DNA of 64,000 nt from Mycobacterium deserti (GTDB lineage: Bacteria; Actinomycetota; Actinomycetes; Mycobacteriales; Mycobacteriaceae). This document shows positions 1-8,988 of the stretch, in pieces; within the stretch, counting starts at the first letter, position 1; every line of letters starts with the position of its first letter. Position numbers and translations under genes: made by a program. Where the stretch lies: positions 310,001 through 374,000 of the forward strand of contig NZ_JAODWD010000002.1 in the NCBI RefSeq assembly GCF_025345615.1. The letters are read 5' to 3'. The notes under the pieces were generated by a model. The model did no database searches and was not told the origin of the DNA. It worked only from the letters and a program-made list of their open reading frames with translations.

Positions 1-1
1 C

Positions 2-2758
2 ATCGAGCAGGACCTGCTGTGGCAGCCGCCGCTGTGGCGCGCGCTCATCGGCCGCATCGACGCCGACACGCCGCACATCCGTCACGCTAAAACGCTTGTC
101 ACACTTGAAGAGTCGCCTATCGATCTACCCGAGCGCCTGTCCCTGTTCGGTCACACCCGCCTGCCGTCGACCGATATCGAACTGCTCGAGGCCTTGTCGA
201 CCCATCACGACCTCCACCTCTGGCTGCCGCACCCCAGCGACGACCTCTGGACTCGGCTCGCCGACGACCACGGGCCTGTCCCTCGCCGCGACGACGACTC
301 CCATCAGAGTGTCGACCATCCGCTGCTGGCCACCCTCGGCCGCGACCTGCGCGAACTTCAGCGCAGCCTGCCTGTCAATCCCCGGAGCGACGACTACCTC
401 CCCGGCGGGCAGCGCCCCGACACACTGCTGGGCTGGCTGCAGTCCGACATCGCCGCCAACGCGGTCCGGTCAAAAGACCGCCGGTACAACGTCACTGACC
501 GTTCGGTCCAGGTGCACAGCTGCCACGGCCCGGCCCGCCAGATCGACGTCTTGCGTGAAGTTCTGCTCGGACTGCTCGCCGACGACACGACCCTCGAGCC
601 CCGCGACGTCCTCGTCATGTGCCCGGACATCGAGACCTACGCCCCGCTGATCGTCGCCGGTTTCGGGCTCGGCGACGTCGTGCACGGTGCCCATCCGGCG
701 CATCAACTGCGGGTCAAGCTGGCCGACCGCGCACTGACGCAAACGAACCCGCTACTCGGCGTCGCATCGCAGCTGCTCGCCCTGGCCGGTGGACGCGCGA
801 CCGCCAGCGAAGTGCTCAACCTCGCTGAGGCCGCCCCGGTGCGCGCCCGGTTCACCTTCAGCGACGACGATCTCGACGCGATCGCCGACTGGGTGCGCGA
901 AGCCAACATCCGGTGGGGCTTCGACCGCGACCACCGGCTTCCCTACGGCGTCGACTTCGTCCAGAACACATGGGAGTTCGGCATCGACCGGGTACTCGCC
1001 GGTGTGGCGATGTCCGACGACTCACACGCCTGGCTCGGCAACACCCTGCCGCTCGACGACGTGAGCAGCAACCGCATCGAGCTGGCTGGGCGTCTCGCCG
1101 AGTACGTCGGCCGCCTGCACACGACCGTCGAATCACTCTCGGGTGCCAGGCCGCTCGACGCATGGCTGACCGCGCTGACCGACGGCGTCACGGCGTTGAC
1201 TGCGGTGTCCGACGACGACCAGTGGCAGTCCAGCCAGGTCGAGCGGGAGTTCAGTGACGTGCGAGCCAAAGCCGGACCGCGCGCCGACACCCTGATGCGG
1301 CTGCCGGACGTTCGCGCGCTGCTGGAGCGCCACCTGGCCGGACGGCCGACGCGGGCGAACTTCCGCACGGGAACGCTGACGGTGTGCACCATGGTGCCGA
1401 TGCGTTCGGTGCCGCACCGCGTGGTGTGCCTGGTCGGCTTGGACGACGGCGTTTTCCCGCGTCTCGGTGTGGTCGACGGCGACGACGTGCTCGCCCGCGA
1501 ACCGATGACCGGCGAACGCGACATCCGTTCCGAGGACCGGCAATTGCTGCTCGACGCCATCGGCGCGGCAACCGAGAAGCTCGTCATCACCTATACCGGC
1601 GCCAACGAGTACTCCGGTCAGCGCAAGCCGCCTGCGGTTCCGCTCGTCGAACTGCTCGACACCCTCGACGTCACGACGCCGGAGAAGGTCCGCCAGCAGG
1701 TCCTCGTCGAACACCCGTTGCAGCCCTTCGATGTTCGCAATGTGACACCCGGCGCGCTCGGCATGCCCGACGGTCAGTCGTTCACGTTCGACCCGACGGC
1801 GCTGACGGCGGCCGTGGTCGCCACGGGGCATCGCGAGGAGCGACCGCCCTTCATCAACGAACCACTGCCCGCACCGCCGCCGCACGACGTTGCACTCGAC
1901 GACCTGATCGGCTTCTTCAAAGATCCGGTCAAGGGCTTCTTCCGCGCGCTGGACTACACGTTGCCGTGGGAGGTGGACGCTGTCGAGGATGCGATGCCCG
2001 TCGAGATCGACGCCCTGCAGGAGTGGAAGATCGGCGACCGGATGCTCGACGACATGCTGCGCGGGATGGCGCCCGAGGCCGCGAAGCAGGCGGAATGGCG
2101 TCGCGGTTCGCTGCCGCCGGGCAAGCTCGGCTGGCGCAAGGCCAAGGAGATCTGCGGGCGGGCCGAGACCCTCGCGCTCGCGGCCAAGCGCCACCGCACC
2201 CAAGACCCGCACTCCTATGACGTCGACATCGACGTGGGGTCGGGGCGACGCGTCACGGGTACTGTGCCGCGCGTCTACGACGACCGGGTGGTCGCGGTGA
2301 CCTACTCGAAGCTCGACGGTCGACACCTGCTCGAATCATGGATTCGGCTGGTGGCGTTGACCGCTCAGTATTCGGGCCGCGAATGGTCGGCGGTCTGCAT
2401 CGGAAGGGCCAAACAGACAGAGAGGCCGAAGGAGCGGCTCCTGGGCACTCCGGCGTCGGCAGTCGAGGTGCTACGAGACCTCGTCGGAATGTACGACGCC
2501 GGGCGTCGCGAGCCGATTCCGTTGCCGGTCAAGACGTCCTACGCCTGGGCCGAAACCGAGTTCAACCGCGGCGCCCCCATGCGCGAGGCCGGCTGGCGGT
2601 GGCGCACAGGCCGGTACCCGGGTGAGGATGCCGAGCCCGCGCACGTGCGGGTGTGGGGTCCAGGGTTCCCTCTCGCAGACCTGGTCGCCGCCGGCCTTGC
2701 GGATTACGCCTCGCGGCTGTGGCTGCCCATGCTCTCAGCCGAGCGGGATCCCGACTGA
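2..2758 (+). CDS. recC: RecC, exodeoxyribonuclease V gamma subunit (5' truncated by window)
   Basis: The reading frame is open from the first bases of the window to TGA at 2756-2758, giving 918 residues of a protein normally near 1,090, so the start lies upstream. RecC is the Chi-recognising scaffold of the RecBCD helicase-nuclease that resects double-strand breaks and degrades linear foreign DNA. Family sequences visible early are LPERLSLFGHTRLP and LLEALSTHHDLHLWL; GLDDGVFPR near the middle is the degenerate helicase-like region, and KDPVKGFFR is the conserved RecC stretch before the C-terminal nuclease-like fold. The stop overlaps the recB ATG by one base, so the genes are probably translationally coupled. 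Identification is firm from the family motifs and gene order. Confidence 0.93.
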   Translation: MEQDLLWQPPLWRALIGRIDADTPHIRHAKTLVTLEESPIDLPERLSLFGHTRLPSTDIELLEALSTHHDLHLWLPHPSDDLWTRLADDHGPVPRRDDDSHQSVDHPLLATLGRDLRELQRSLPVNPRSDDYLPGGQRPDTLLGWLQSDIAANAVRSKDRRYNVTDRSVQVHSCHGPARQIDVLREVLLGLLADDTTLEPRDVLVMCPDIETYAPLIVAGFGLGDVVHGAHPAHQLRVKLADRALTQTNPLLGVASQLLALAGGRATASEVLNLAEAAPVRARFTFSDDDLDAIADWVREANIRWGFDRDHRLPYGVDFVQNTWEFGIDRVLAGVAMSDDSHAWLGNTLPLDDVSSNRIELAGRLAEYVGRLHTTVESLSGARPLDAWLTALTDGVTALTAVSDDDQWQSSQVEREFSDVRAKAGPRADTLMRLPDVRALLERHLAGRPTRANFRTGTLTVCTMVPMRSVPHRVVCLVGLDDGVFPRLGVVDGDDVLAREPMTGERDIRSEDRQLLLDAIGAATEKLVITYTGANEYSGQRKPPAVPLVELLDTLDVTTPEKVRQQVLVEHPLQPFDVRNVTPGALGMPDGQSFTFDPTALTAAVVATGHREERPPFINEPLPAPPPHDVALDDLIGFFKDPVKGFFRALDYTLPWEVDAVEDAMPVEIDALQEWKIGDRMLDDMLRGMAPEAAKQAEWRRGSLPPGKLGWRKAKEICGRAETLALAAKRHRTQDPHSYDVDIDVGSGRRVTGTVPRVYDDRVVAVTYSKLDGRHLLESWIRLVALTAQYSGREWSAVCIGRAKQTERPKERLLGTPASAVEVLRDLVGMYDAGRREPIPLPVKTSYAWAETEFNRGAPMREAGWRWRTGRYPGEDAEPAHVRVWGPGFPLADLVAAGLADYASRLWLPMLSAERDPD

Positions 2759-5700
2759 TGGACATGGCACCGTTCGATCTGCTCGGCCCGCTGCCTGCGC
2801 CGCGGTCCACGACCGTGCTGGAGGCCAGTGCGGGCACGGGTAAGACGTTCGCGCTCGCGGGACTTGTGACCCGCTATGTCGCCGAGGGTGTGGCGACGCT
2901 CGACCAGATGCTGCTGATCACTTTCGGCCGGGCCGCCAGCCAGGAGTTACGCGAGCGGGTCCGCAGTCAGATCCTCGAAGCGCTCCTGGCGTTCGACGTC
3001 CCGACCGTCGCCGACAACGAACTCGTCAAACACCTCGTGAACGGCACGCCTGACCAGTTGCGTGAGCGCAAACGCAGACTGCGCGACGCGTTGGCCGGAT
3101 TCGACGCCGCGACCATCGCCACCACCCATCAGTTCTGCCAGCTGGTCCTGAAGTCCCTTGGTGTGGCGGGCGATACGGATGCGGGGGTGGAGCTCGTCGA
3201 AAGCCTCGACGACGTCGTCAGCGATATCGTCGACGACATCTATCTCGCGCACTTCGGTCAGCAGAACGACGATCCGCTGCTGACCCGCGAGCAGGCGCTC
3301 GACCTTGCCCGCGAAGTCGTCGCCAACGCCCATACCGAACTGCGGCCGGTGGATCCGGCGCCCGGCTTCGAGCCCGCCGTTCGCGTCGAGTTCGCGAAGG
3401 CCGTCTGCGACGAGTTGGAAAAGCGCAAGCGCAGGCTCGCCATCCTGCACTACGACGATCTGCTGTCGCGCCTGGCCGACGCTCTGGAGGCTCCCGATTC
3501 GCCTGCCCGCGCCCGCATGCAGCGCCGCTGGTCCATCGTGATGGTCGATGAATTCCAGGACACCGACCCGGTGCAGTGGGAGGTGATCGACCGGGCCTTC
3601 AGCGGGCAGTCGACGGTGATCCTCATCGGCGACCCCAAGCAGGCGATCTACGCGTTCCGTGGCGGCGACATCGTCACTTATCTCCATGCCGCCGAATCCG
3701 CAGGCGAGCGCATGACTTTGGGCACGAATTGGCGCAGCGACGCGCCGCTGGTGGACAGTCTGCAAGCCGTGATGCGCAACGCACAGTTGGGCGACGCCAG
3801 GATCGTCGTACGCGAGGTGGAAGCCAATCACACAGAGCATCGGCTGAAGGGCGCGCCGCACAACGACCCATTCCGGTTGCGTGTCGTCTCCCGGGAGACC
3901 GTGAACACCAGGGCCGACCGCGTCATCAAGATGGACGCGTTGCGCGACCACATCAGTGCGGACCTGGCGGCCGACATCGCCGGACTGCTCGCCGGCGGCG
4001 CCACCTTCTGCGACCGACCCCTGAAACCGGGCGATATCGCGGTGATCGTCGAGACGCACAAGGACGGACGGGTCTGCTTCGAGGCGCTGGCCGCGGCGGG
4101 CATCCCGGCCGTGTACACCGGCGACTCCGATGTGTTCAGCTCTCCCGCGGCCGACGACTGGCTGTGCCTGCTCGAAGCCTTCGACCAGCCGCACCGCTCG
4201 GGTCTGGTGCGCGCCGCGGCGACGACGATGTTCTTCGGTGAGACGGCGGAAACGCTTGCTGCGCAGGGTGATACGTTGACCGACCGCATCGCCGACACGC
4301 TGCGGGAGTGGGCGGATCATGCGCGGGAGCGCGGGGTCGCGGCGGTGTTCGAGGCCGCGCAGCTGACCGGCATGGGCCGACGGGTGCTGTCCTGGCTCGA
4401 CGGCCAGCGCCACATGACCGACCTCGCGCACCTGACGCAGGTACTGCACGACACCGCCCACCACGAACACTTCAGCCTGCCTGCGCTGCGCGACTGGCTG
4501 CGTACCCAACGCCAGGAGCGCAGTGGCGCGACGGAACGCAACCGGCGGCTCGACAGCGACGCCGCCGCGGTGCAGATCATGACGGTGTGGGTCAGCAAGG
4601 GCCTGCAGTATCCGGTGGTGTACCTGCCGTTCGCGTTCAACCGCAACATCCAGACGCGTGACGTCGTGTTGTTCCACGAGTCCTCACCGGCCGGCGACAC
4701 CCGCTGCCTGCATATCGGCGGCGAGCTCAGCCCCGACTACAGCCAGGTCCAGCAATTGGGCCGGCGCGAGGCGGCCAGCGACGACGTCCGGCTCACCTAT
4801 GTCGCGCTGACTCGCGCCCAATCACAGGTGGTCGCATGGTGGGCGCCGTCGTGGGACGAGCCCAACGGCGGCCTGTCGCGCCTGCTACGCGGCCGCCGAC
4901 CCGGTGATCCGGTGGTGCCCGACAGATGCGATCCGCCGAAGATCGACGACGCCGACGCGATGGCGGCGCTGCGGGCGTGGGAGCACATCGGAGGTCCCGC
5001 ACTCGAGGAGTCGATCATCGCGCCGCCGGCGAACGTCGAACTCGAGCCGGTGCCTTCGGGTCTCGATGTACGCCACTTCCACCGCCGCATCGACGCGTCA
5101 TGGCGCCGGACGTCGTACTCGGGTCTGCTCCGCGCGGCCGAATCGGCGGGCGTGTCGAGCGAACCGGAAATCATCGAACTCGACGACGAAGTCGGTGAGG
5201 TGCCGGTGCTCGGTCCGGTCGATGTCGATGTCGATGTCGATGTCGATGTCGATGCTGACGTGCCATCCCCGATGGCCGACCTACCCAAGGGCGCGAAATT
5301 CGGCACGTTGGTACACGCAGTGCTCGAGGACGCCGATCCGTTCGCCGCCGATCTCGCTGCCGAATTGGAGTCGCACATCAGGGAGCACTCGGTGTGGTGG
5401 CCCGTCGACGCGGAACCCGGCGCCCTGGCCACGGCGATGGTGCCCATGCATGACACCTCGCTGGGACCGCTCGCGTCCGGCGTCACGCTGCGACAAATCG
5501 GACTGCGAGACCGGTTGCGGGAGATGGAGTTCGAATTTCCCCTCGCGGGTGGCGACCTGCGGAATGCGGCGCCGACGATCTCGTTGGCCGACGTCGGTCG
5601 GCTCCTGTCAGAGCACCTGCCCGCCGACGATCCGATGGCCTCCTACGCCGGGCGCTTGACGGGCGGGGCGCTGGGCGTTCAATCGCTGAAGGGTTATCTG

Positions 5701-6084
5701 ACGGGGTCGGTGGACGCGGTGCTGCGCGTCGACGGCCGATATCTGGTCGTCGACTACAAGACGAACTGGCTAGGTGAACCCGACCGGCCGCTGACCGCAG
5801 CCGACTACGGGCAGGCGCGCCTCGCCGAGGCGATGCTGCACTCGGACTATCCGCTGCAGGCGCTGCTGTATGGCGTTGTGCTGCACCGGTTCCTGCGGTG
5901 GCGCCAGCCGGGCTACTCGCCAGAGGAGCATCTCGGCGGTGTCCTGTACCTGTTCGTCCGGGGCATGTGCGGTGCACAGACTCCGGTCGTCGACGGGCAT
6001 CCGGCCGGAGTGTTCAGTTGGAAGCCGCCCGCCCCGCTGATCGTGGCAGTGTCGGATCTGCTCGATGTGGGAGCGGCCGCATGA
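2758..6084 (+). CDS. recB: RecB, exodeoxyribonuclease V beta subunit (UvrD-type helicase plus nuclease)
   Basis: 1,108 residues. The start is ATG at 2758, overlapping the recC stop; a longer in-frame extension into recC is not needed. The SF1 helicase motifs run in order: Walker A EASAGTGKT (22-30), motif II VDEFQDTD (about 263-270), GDPKQAIYAFRGGD (about 291-304), NWRSD, VWVSKGLQYP, and motif VI YVALTRAQ (about 681). The C-terminal nuclease domain carries GTLVHAVLE and the metal-binding VVDYKTNW near residue 1000. Between the helicase and nuclease lies an acidic linker with a Val-Asp dipeptide run (about 822-834) encoded by a hexanucleotide repeat. RecB drives 3'-5' unwinding and supplies the only nuclease of the complex. 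The stop overlaps the recD start as ATGA. Confidence 0.95.
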   Translation: MDMAPFDLLGPLPAPRSTTVLEASAGTGKTFALAGLVTRYVAEGVATLDQMLLITFGRAASQELRERVRSQILEALLAFDVPTVADNELVKHLVNGTPDQLRERKRRLRDALAGFDAATIATTHQFCQLVLKSLGVAGDTDAGVELVESLDDVVSDIVDDIYLAHFGQQNDDPLLTREQALDLAREVVANAHTELRPVDPAPGFEPAVRVEFAKAVCDELEKRKRRLAILHYDDLLSRLADALEAPDSPARARMQRRWSIVMVDEFQDTDPVQWEVIDRAFSGQSTVILIGDPKQAIYAFRGGDIVTYLHAAESAGERMTLGTNWRSDAPLVDSLQAVMRNAQLGDARIVVREVEANHTEHRLKGAPHNDPFRLRVVSRETVNTRADRVIKMDALRDHISADLAADIAGLLAGGATFCDRPLKPGDIAVIVETHKDGRVCFEALAAAGIPAVYTGDSDVFSSPAADDWLCLLEAFDQPHRSGLVRAAATTMFFGETAETLAAQGDTLTDRIADTLREWADHARERGVAAVFEAAQLTGMGRRVLSWLDGQRHMTDLAHLTQVLHDTAHHEHFSLPALRDWLRTQRQERSGATERNRRLDSDAAAVQIMTVWVSKGLQYPVVYLPFAFNRNIQTRDVVLFHESSPAGDTRCLHIGGELSPDYSQVQQLGRREAASDDVRLTYVALTRAQSQVVAWWAPSWDEPNGGLSRLLRGRRPGDPVVPDRCDPPKIDDADAMAALRAWEHIGGPALEESIIAPPANVELEPVPSGLDVRHFHRRIDASWRRTSYSGLLRAAESAGVSSEPEIIELDDEVGEVPVLGPVDVDVDVDVDVDADVPSPMADLPKGAKFGTLVHAVLEDADPFAADLAAELESHIREHSVWWPVDAEPGALATAMVPMHDTSLGPLASGVTLRQIGLRDRLREMEFEFPLAGGDLRNAAPTISLADVGRLLSEHLPADDPMASYAGRLTGGALGVQSLKGYLTGSVDAVLRVDGRYLVVDYKTNWLGEPDRPLTAADYGQARLAEAMLHSDYPLQALLYGVVLHRFLRWRQPGYSPEEHLGGVLYLFVRGMCGAQTPVVDGHPAGVFSWKPPAPLIVAVSDLLDVGAAA
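5221..5250 (+). repeat. Hexanucleotide tandem repeat (GATGTC) inside recB
   Basis: Five perfect tandem copies of GATGTC, followed by a variant copy GATGCT, encode an alternating Val-Asp run in the linker between the RecB helicase and nuclease domains. The unit is a multiple of three, so copy-number change by slippage would lengthen or shorten the linker without shifting the frame. Confidence 0.9.
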
Positions 6085-7772
6085 CGGCCCTGGAAGCGTT
6101 CGCGGAGCTGTTCGAGCCGGCGGACACCCACGTCGCACGGCGATTGACGACGCTGGCCAAAGACGACGACGAAACCGTCGCCCTGGCAGTGGCGATCGCG
6201 GTACGGGCCCTGCGCGGCGGCTCGGTGTGTGTGGACCTGCGGTCGATCGCCGAGCAACTCGAGATGCCGGAACTGCCGTGGCCGTCGCCCGACGACTGGC
6301 GCAAGGCGGTCGAGGCGAGCCCCCTCGTCACGGACAAGCCGGTGCTGCGATTGCTCGGCGACCTGCTCTATCTCGACCGGTATTGGCTCGAGGAGCAGCA
6401 GGTCTGCGACGACGTCCTGACGCTGCTGGGCTCCGCGCTGCCGGGTGAGGTGCCGAGCCTTTCGCGGCTGTTCCCGGAGGGCTGGCAGGAGCAGCGCGAA
6501 GCCGCGGAAGTCGCACTGACCCAATCGCTTACGGTCCTGACGGGCGGGCCGGGGACGGGTAAGACGACTACGGTGGCGCGGCTGCTGGCGCTGTTGGCCG
6601 AGCAGGCGTCGCTGGCGGGCAAGGCGCCGCTGCGCATTGCGCTGGCCGCGCCGACCGGCAAGGCGGCGGCGAGGCTGCTCGAAGCGGTGCAGCTGGAGGT
6701 CGGGAAGCTCGACGCGGTCGACCGGGACCGCTTGCCAGAGCTCACCGCCTCGACGCTGCATCGGTTGTTGCGGTCGCGGCCGGACAATTCGTCGCGGTTC
6801 CGCCACCACCGCGAGAACCGGCTGCCGCACGACGTGATCGTCGTGGACGAGACGTCGATGGTGTCGCTGACGATGATGGCCCGACTGCTCGAGGCCGTAC
6901 GGCCCGACGCCCGGCTGATCCTGGTGGGCGATCCGGATCAGCTCGCTTCGGTGGAAGCAGGCGCCGTGCTGGCGGATCTGGTCGACGGGCTCGGCGGGCG
7001 GAGCGATGTCCGAATCGCCGCGCTCAAGACGTCGCACCGGTTCGGCGAGTCGATCGGTGAGCTGGCGGCCGCGATCCGCGACAGCGACGCGGACCAGGTC
7101 ATCGCATCGCTGCGCTCCGGCGACGAGCATGTGGAGTGGATCGATTCCGACAACCCAACTGAGACGTTGCGCAAAGTACTGGTGCCGCACGCGTTGCGGC
7201 TACGCGAGGCGGCGATTCTCGGGGATGCCGCTGCGGCGTTGGCGACGCTCGACGAGCACCGGCTGCTGTGCGCACATCGGCGCGGACCGTACGGGGTGCA
7301 GTTCTGGAACCGTCAGGTCGAGCGGTGGTTGACCGACGCGACGGGAGAACCGCTGTGGGCGCAGTGGTACGCGGGCAGGCCAGTGCTGGTGTCGGCGAAC
7401 GACTACGGCCTCGGCCTCTATAACGGCGACACCGGCGTGACGGTGGTGCGAGGCGACGGGCTGCGCGCGGTCGTGGCGGCCGGTGCCCAGCCCGTCGAAT
7501 TCGCGACGAGCAGGCTGGCCGACGTCGAGACGATGCACGCGATGACGATCCACAAGTCGCAAGGCAGTCAGGCCGATGAGGTGACGGTCCTCATGCCGCC
7601 GGCGGACTCGCGGCTGCTGACGCGCGAGCTGTTCTACACCGCGGCGACGCGGGCGAAGCGCAAGATCCGCGTGATCGGTCCGGAGGCGTCGGTGCGGGCG
7701 GCGGTGCAACGACGTGCGGTCAGGGCGTCCGGCCTGGCAAAGCGGCTCGGGTCGAGCACTCCGTTGGAGTAG
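6081..7772 (+). CDS. recD: RecD, exodeoxyribonuclease V alpha subunit (5'-3' helicase)
   Basis: 563 residues. ATG at 6081 overlaps the recB stop (ATGA), fixing the start. Visible SF1B motifs are Walker A GGPGTGKTTT (about 154), VVDETSMV (about 253), LVGDPDQLASVEAG, MTIHKSQGSQADE (about 487) and YTAATRAKRK (about 518). RecD is the fast 5'-3' motor of RecBCD and controls its nuclease activity. It closes the recC-recB-recD unit; the next gene begins 46 bp downstream with its own promoter-like box, so the accessory genes that follow need not be co-transcribed with recBCD. Confidence 0.95.
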   Translation: MTALEAFAELFEPADTHVARRLTTLAKDDDETVALAVAIAVRALRGGSVCVDLRSIAEQLEMPELPWPSPDDWRKAVEASPLVTDKPVLRLLGDLLYLDRYWLEEQQVCDDVLTLLGSALPGEVPSLSRLFPEGWQEQREAAEVALTQSLTVLTGGPGTGKTTTVARLLALLAEQASLAGKAPLRIALAAPTGKAAARLLEAVQLEVGKLDAVDRDRLPELTASTLHRLLRSRPDNSSRFRHHRENRLPHDVIVVDETSMVSLTMMARLLEAVRPDARLILVGDPDQLASVEAGAVLADLVDGLGGRSDVRIAALKTSHRFGESIGELAAAIRDSDADQVIASLRSGDEHVEWIDSDNPTETLRKVLVPHALRLREAAILGDAAAALATLDEHRLLCAHRRGPYGVQFWNRQVERWLTDATGEPLWAQWYAGRPVLVSANDYGLGLYNGDTGVTVVRGDGLRAVVAAGAQPVEFATSRLADVETMHAMTIHKSQGSQADEVTVLMPPADSRLLTRELFYTAATRAKRKIRVIGPEASVRAAVQRRAVRASGLAKRLGSSTPLE

Positions 7773-7805
7773 TCGACTACGCATTCGCCGCGGGTCCCCC
7801 CGCAA

Positions 7806-7811
7806 TAGCGT
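7806..7811 (+). promoter_or_regulatory. -10 box for a leaderless start of the patatin operon
   Basis: TAGCGT fits the mycobacterial -10 consensus TANNNT and ends 7 nt before the GTG at 7819, with no Shine-Dalgarno sequence. The transcript would begin at or next to the start codon. No convincing -35 is seen. Confidence 0.5.
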
Positions 7812-7818
7812 CTCGAAC

Positions 7819-8988
7819 GTGGACCCCACAAGCGCACCTACAGACAAATTACTGAGTCCCGCAAGGGAAACGCCGGAAGACAAGGGCCGGCAACCCGAGG
7901 ATGGGCTGGCCCTGTGCCTCTCGGGGGGTGGTTACCGCGCGATGATCTTCCACGTCGGAGTTCTCTGGCGGCTCAACGAAATCGGACTACTGCCTGACCT
8001 GAAACGTATCTCGGCCGTGTCCGGCGGGTCCATCACGGCGGGAGTGCTCGCCATGAACTGGAGTCGGCTCGATTGGTCCCCCAGTCGGGTGGCGGTCAAT
8101 TTCGACGAGGCCTTCGTCGAGCCGGTTCGCCGGATGGGCAGAACAGCCGTCGACGTTCGTGCCGTTCTCACCGGGATTCTGCCCTTCGGTGACTCCGTCT
8201 CGGACCGGGTCGCCGCGGCCTATCGCGAGCACCTTTTCGGCGACACAAGCCTGCAAGCGCTCCCCGAGACACCGCAGTTCATCTTCAACTCCACCAATCT
8301 GGAGTCCGGCGTGCTGTTGAGATTCAGCAAGAAGTACCTCGGCGATTACCGGGTCGGTCGGGTGATGAACCCCGACATACCATTGGCGGTCGCCGTTGCC
8401 GCATCGTCAGCGTTCCCGCCGGTCCTTTCGCCGTGCACACTCAATCTCAAGGGTCAGGCCTGGGTCGACGACGCCGGCAACGACCTCACCACGCCGGGCT
8501 TCCGCGACGAGATACAGGTGACCGACGGCGGAGTGTACGACAACCTGGGTCTGGAGACCGCGTGGAAACGGTACGCGTCGATCATCGTCAGCGACGCCGG
8601 CGGTCAACTGGCCGACGATGACGACCCTGACACCGATCCCCTGCGCCAGACCGCGCGGGTACTCAACCTGATCGACAACCAGGTCCGCTCACTGCGCAAA
8701 CGGCAAGTCGTCGAGTCATTCAAATCCGGCCAGCGATCCGGCGTGTATATCGGTATCCGCAGCCGTGTCGAGAAGTATCCCGGGGCCGTGCTGACTGCCG
8801 ATCCGGCACGCACCGACGAACTGGCGGGATTGAAGACGCGACTGGCGCCGTTGTCCGACGCCCAGCAGGACCGCCTGATCAATTGGGGCTACGTGATCTG
8901 CGATGCCGGGCTGCGGTCTCACATGCCCCACTCGGTGAAGCAACCCGCGAAAACCGCACTGCCTTACGCGAATCAGCCGTTGACATGA
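7819..8988 (+). CDS. Patatin-like phospholipase
   Basis: 389 residues from GTG 7819; the frame extends upstream only through recD-shadow sequence. Patatin/cPLA2 features are the glycine-rich oxyanion loop SGGGYRA (about 35-41), the nucleophile elbow AVSGGS with Ser68 (cPLA2-style SGGS rather than strict GxSxG), and the dyad aspartate in TDGGVYDNLG (Asp236). No signal peptide or membrane segment is evident, so it is predicted to be a cytosolic lipid acyl hydrolase that could attack the inner leaflet. Its stop overlaps the ATG of the subtilase gene (ATGA), showing tight coupling. Patatins serve as membrane-damaging effectors in several defence systems (for example CapV in CBASS), but ordinary lipid metabolism is also possible. 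Family call firm; role inferred. Confidence 0.85.
   Translation: MDPTSAPTDKLLSPARETPEDKGRQPEDGLALCLSGGGYRAMIFHVGVLWRLNEIGLLPDLKRISAVSGGSITAGVLAMNWSRLDWSPSRVAVNFDEAFVEPVRRMGRTAVDVRAVLTGILPFGDSVSDRVAAAYREHLFGDTSLQALPETPQFIFNSTNLESGVLLRFSKKYLGDYRVGRVMNPDIPLAVAVAASSAFPPVLSPCTLNLKGQAWVDDAGNDLTTPGFRDEIQVTDGGVYDNLGLETAWKRYASIIVSDAGGQLADDDDPDTDPLRQTARVLNLIDNQVRSLRKRQVVESFKSGQRSGVYIGIRSRVEKYPGAVLTADPARTDELAGLKTRLAPLSDAQQDRLINWGYVICDAGLRSHMPHSVKQPAKTALPYANQPLT

Noticed and set aside
1133..2326. Long open frame on the minus strand inside recC
   Set aside because: It is antisense to recC and results from high-G+C codon bias; no domain or ribosome binding site.
2947..4677. 576-codon minus-strand frame inside recB
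   Set aside because: Antisense shadow of recB, low-complexity His/Arg/Gly-rich translation.
5913..7190. 425-codon minus-strand frame inside recB/recD
   Set aside because: Antisense shadow with no recognisable motif.
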